Shown in pieces: positions 60,233 to 64,000 of a stretch of 64,000 nt of DNA. Source of the DNA: Nemania diffusa (taxonomy: Eukaryota > Ascomycota > Sordariomycetes > Xylariales > Xylariaceae); contig JBBPUQ010000004.1 in assembly GCA_038501195.1 (NCBI GenBank), forward strand, positions 3,534,001-3,598,000, written 5' to 3'. Under the pieces are notes generated by a model that made no database searches, was not told the DNA's origin, and saw only the letters and a program-made list of their open reading frames with translations. The position numbers and the translations under genes are program-made. Numbering within the stretch: the first letter of the stretch is position 1; the number at the start of each line of letters is the position of its first letter.

Positions 60233-63200
60233 CTTAAATTATATATATATATATTATATAAATTATATAAATATATAAAATTATAAATAAAATTATAATT
60301 AAAATTATAAAATTTAATTAAAGTTTTTTTATTATAAATTTTATAAAATAAGTTTTTTTAAAAATAATAATTTTTATAAATTAATAAAAATTATAAAATT
60401 TTATTATAATTAAATATATAAGTTTTAATTTATAATTAATAATTTATATAAATTATTATATTATTTATTTTAAAAATTAAATAAATATAATATTTAAATT
60501 AAATATTTTATTATTATTTTTATACTTTTTTATAAATTTATTTATAATTTTTAATTTTATTTAGTTTTATAATTTAATTAATAATTTTAATTTAATAAAT
60601 TAATTTAAATAATATTAATTTAATATAATAAATATATTTTTAAAGTTTTTTATAAAATATTAAATATTATTAAGTTTTTATTTTATTTTAATTTTAATAT
60701 TTAATTTATTTTAAATTTTAATTTATTATTAATTTTTTTAATTAATATTAAATTTTATAATTATTATAATATTTAATTATTATTTATTTGTTTTAATTTA
60801 TTTATATAAAATAAGTTTTTATTTTTATATAAATTTAATATATTTAATTTATAACTATATTTTATTATATTTAAAAAAATTAATAAACTTTTATTTTTTA
60901 TTAATTTAAATTTTTTAATTTTTTTATATAATTTTAATAACTTTATATATAATTTTTTAAATTTATTATATTTAAATAATTAGTTTTTATATTTATTTAA
61001 TTTATTTATTAATAAATTTTTTTTTTAAATATAAAAATTAAATAATTTTAAAATTTAATTTTAAACATTATAAAAAATTATATATAAAATTTAAAATTAA
61101 CAAATATTTATTTTAATTTTTTTAATATTTATTTATATAAAAATATAATTTTTAATTTAAATTATAATTTATTTTTTTATAATATTTTATATTTAAAAAT
61201 AATAAATATTATTTTATTTATATTTTATATTTATTAATAAATTTAATATTTTTATAAATTTTAAAATAAATAGTTTTATATTATTAAAAATATAATATAA
61301 TATATAATAATATTTAAATATTAGTTTTTTTATATTATTTATTTTTTAATTAAATAAAATAATAATAATTTTATTAAATTTATTAATAATTAATTATATA
61401 TAATTATATTTATATTAGTTTAAAAATATATTTTTATTATTTATTATTATATATTTTTAAATATTTTATAATATAAATATTAAATATAATAATTTTGAAA
61501 TTTTTTTTTTATTTTTTTATTATATTTATATTTATAACAATTGTTAATATATTAATATAATTTTTTTTTTTTAAAAAAAACTAATAATAAATTTATTTAA
61601 ATATTTATATTAATTTAGTTTAATTTTAATAAATTATTAATATTAATTTATTTATTTTTTATAATAAAACAATTTAAAAAAAATAATTTTATTTATTATA
61701 ACTTTTTAAATTTAAAATTATATTTTTTTTTAAAATTAAATTAATTAAATTATTATTTTTTATAATTAATATTTTTATTTTAATAAATTAAAAAATAATT
61801 ATAAAATTTTTAATTATATTTAATTTAATAAATATAAAAGTTTTTTTATTTTATTTTTAAGTTTTAATTATTAATAAATTAATTTTTTTTAAAAAAAATA
61901 TATTATTTATAAAATTGTTTTTTTTTATTAATATTAAAAAATAATGTTAAAATTATTTAAAAAGTTTATTTATTTAATTTAATTTATTAAAAAAGCTTTT
62001 TTAATTAATTAATAATTATTTAAAACTATATATTTAATAATTTAAAATAACAATATTTAAAAAATTATATTAATATTAATATTTTTTAGTTTTATATAAA
62101 ATAAATTTATTTATATAAAGTTATAATTTTTAAAAAATAATTAATAACTTGTTTTTTTTTTTTTTTAATTTTATTAAATAATTTTTTTTAATTATATTAT
62201 ATAAAATATTTATTTTAATATATATTAAAATTAATATAATTAGTTTTTTTATTATTTTAAAAATTTTATATTAATTTAAATTTAATATTTATTTATAATT
62301 CTTTTTAAATAATTATATAAATAATTTAAAAATATTATTAATATAATAAAAAAATATTTTTTTAAAATTTTATAATTTTTAAAATTTTTAATTTTTAATT
62401 GTTTTAATTTTTTTAAATTTATTTTAATATTTTAGTTAATTTTTAAAATTATATTTAAATAATTTATAATAATAATTTTAAAATAAATTAAAATATTATT
62501 AATATATATATTAATAAAATTTTATTATTATATAAGTTTTATTTTTAAATTAAATAATAATATTATTTAATCAAAAATTTTAAGTTTAATTTAAATTATA
62601 ATTTAAAAATAAAATTTAATTATTAATAATATTAAATTTTAAATATATTTTTTAAATTAAAAAGTTAAATAATTTAATTTTTTAACTATTAATTTTATTA
62701 TTAAAAATTAATATAAAATTTAAATATTAATAAAATAAATATTATATTTAAGTTTATATTTAATTTAATAAATTTTAAAACTATATTATAACTAAATTAA
62801 AACAATAATATTTTAATTAATTAAATTTAAAAAAAAAAAATTTAAATAAATTAATTTTTTAAATATTAACTATTTTATAAATTTAATATATTTTAAATTT
62901 TTATTAAATAAAAATAATATTAATTTATTATTAAAAGTTTTTTATTATTTTTTATAAAAAACATTAATATTAATAATTTAATTAATATTAAATATTTTTA
63001 TAATATATTAAATTAAAATTAATTTATTAAATATATTAACTTTTTTTTTAATAAATTTAATTTAAATTATTTATATAATTTTATTTTAATTAAATTATAA
63101 CTTTTATATTATTAATATAAATTTTAAAATTTTAAATTAAATTATTAATTAATATATTATATTATAACATTTTTTAATATTATTTAAAGTTTTTTCTTTT

Positions 63201-64000
63201 TAATTTAAATTTTATATTTAAGTTTATTTTATTTTATTATATTAATTTATAATTTATTAAATTTTGAAATTAATTGTTTTTTTAATTTTAGTTTTTAATA
63301 AAATAATAATTATAAAAAACAATTATATAAAAATAAAAATATTATTAAATTCAATAATTTATTTATATTAATAATTTATTAAAATGTTTTATTTTAATAA
63401 TTAATATTAATAACTTTAAATTTTTAAAATAATTATTAATATTTAATTTATTTTATTAATTATTTTATTATAAAAATTAATTAATAATATTAGTTTTTTT
63501 AATTTAATAATTTTAGTTTTAAATTAATATTTAAGTTTTTAAATTAATTTATATTTTAATATATTTTTTTTAATTATTAGTTAATTTTTTATATTTATTA
63601 TTTTAAAAAAATTTAATGTTTTTTTCAATTTTATTAAATTTATTATTAAAATAAAAACTTTTTTTAAAATTATTTATATTTAAAGTTTAATTTTTTTAAT
63701 TTTTTTTTTTAATAATTATTAATAATTATATTATAACATTTTTTATATATAAAATATAAATTAATATTAGTTTTAAAATTTTTATTTTTGAAATTAATAT
63801 TTAAATGTTTTAAATAAAACTATTAAAATATAAAATAAATTAATAAATATTTAATTATTTAAAAGGTTTATAATAATATTTAATAAAAAATAATTAAATT
63901 ATTATAATTTAATTTAAATTATATTAAATAATAATTAATATTTAAATTATTTTAGTTATATTATTAAATATTATTAAATAATTAAATAATAAATTAATAA

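Larger units (their letters stand above)
40555..64000. repeat. Extremely AT-rich, RIP-like degenerate block (continues past window)
   Basis: From about 40,555 to the window end the sequence is almost only A and T. 40.6-44.6 kb still has scattered G and C, while 44.7-52 kb is close to pure AT. No intact gene is seen. In a sample of about 480 bp (42241-42720) my rough hand count gave about 23 CpA+TpG against about 38 ApC+GpT, the direction expected after Repeat-Induced Point mutation. The residual structure is tandem repeats and ruined transposon copies (separate entries). The gene-side edge is sharp. Such blocks are typical of centromeric, pericentromeric or transposon-filled AT isochores in filamentous ascomycetes; which of these applies cannot be decided here. 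Confidence 0.9.

Noticed and set aside
40555..64000. Mitochondrial or plasmid origin of the AT block
   Set aside because: It is continuous with spliced nuclear genes, and no mitochondrial gene, tRNA or rRNA is present. The retroelement layout and C-to-T pattern fit nuclear RIP better.

Overview
The window looks like nuclear DNA of a filamentous ascomycete (Pezizomycotina, probably Sordariomycetes). The genes carry short GT..AG introns with CTAAC/CTGAC-type branch points. The gene set is also typical of the group: ataxin-2/Pbp1, PalA/Rim20, Bud6, an AA11 lytic polysaccharide monooxygenase, a CE1 acetylxylan esterase, and an AT-only tract that looks RIP-mutated. Family names come from recognising protein motifs by eye; no database search was run.

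Layout. 1-40.5 kb is ordinary-composition, rather gene-sparse DNA. It holds: the 3' part of a Jen1-type carboxylate transporter (1-1315 +); a secreted CE1 esterase with five exons (2511-3753 +); a Bud6/Aip3 polarity factor with two exons (4618-7760 -); about 7 kb with no convincing gene; Pbp1/ataxin-2 with at least four exons (14715-17826 +); about 4 kb without genes; an AA11 LPMO (21866-23296 +) facing a secreted heme peroxidase with four exons (23839-25773 -); an SRR1-like protein (26745-27683 -); a small unknown protein behind a 5'UTR intron (28812-29276 +); a PD-(D/E)XK-like protein (30808-32109 -); PalA/Rim20 with three exons (32824-35600 -); and a GT31/Fringe-like type II membrane glycosyltransferase (37881-39524 -). 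Splicing was resolved by hand, joining exons so that reading frame and family motifs continue.

At about 40,555 the composition changes abruptly. The remaining 23.4 kb is almost only A and T and has no intact gene. It is not featureless. It holds a 140-bp tandem repeat with exact period (40841-about 41400), a near-perfect AATAAAT heptamer array (about 45112-45491), and what I read as an LTR retrotransposon wrecked by C-to-T mutation. That element has two direct repeats of about 310 bp, at 52419 and 57982, differing mainly by C/T and G/A changes, with an A-rich polypurine-like tract just before the second. A shorter colinear relative lies at about 48.0-50.8 kb. This is what Repeat-Induced Point mutation leaves in pericentromeric or other AT-isochore DNA.

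How genes may work together (inference). The esterase releases acetate from xylan and sits beside a carboxylate transporter; its promoter has an inverted pair of XlnR-type sites and a CreA-type site. The LPMO and the secreted peroxidase form a convergent pair, and both enzyme types consume H2O2. The other genes (Bud6, Pbp1, PalA, GT31, SRR1-like) are separate housekeeping or signalling functions.
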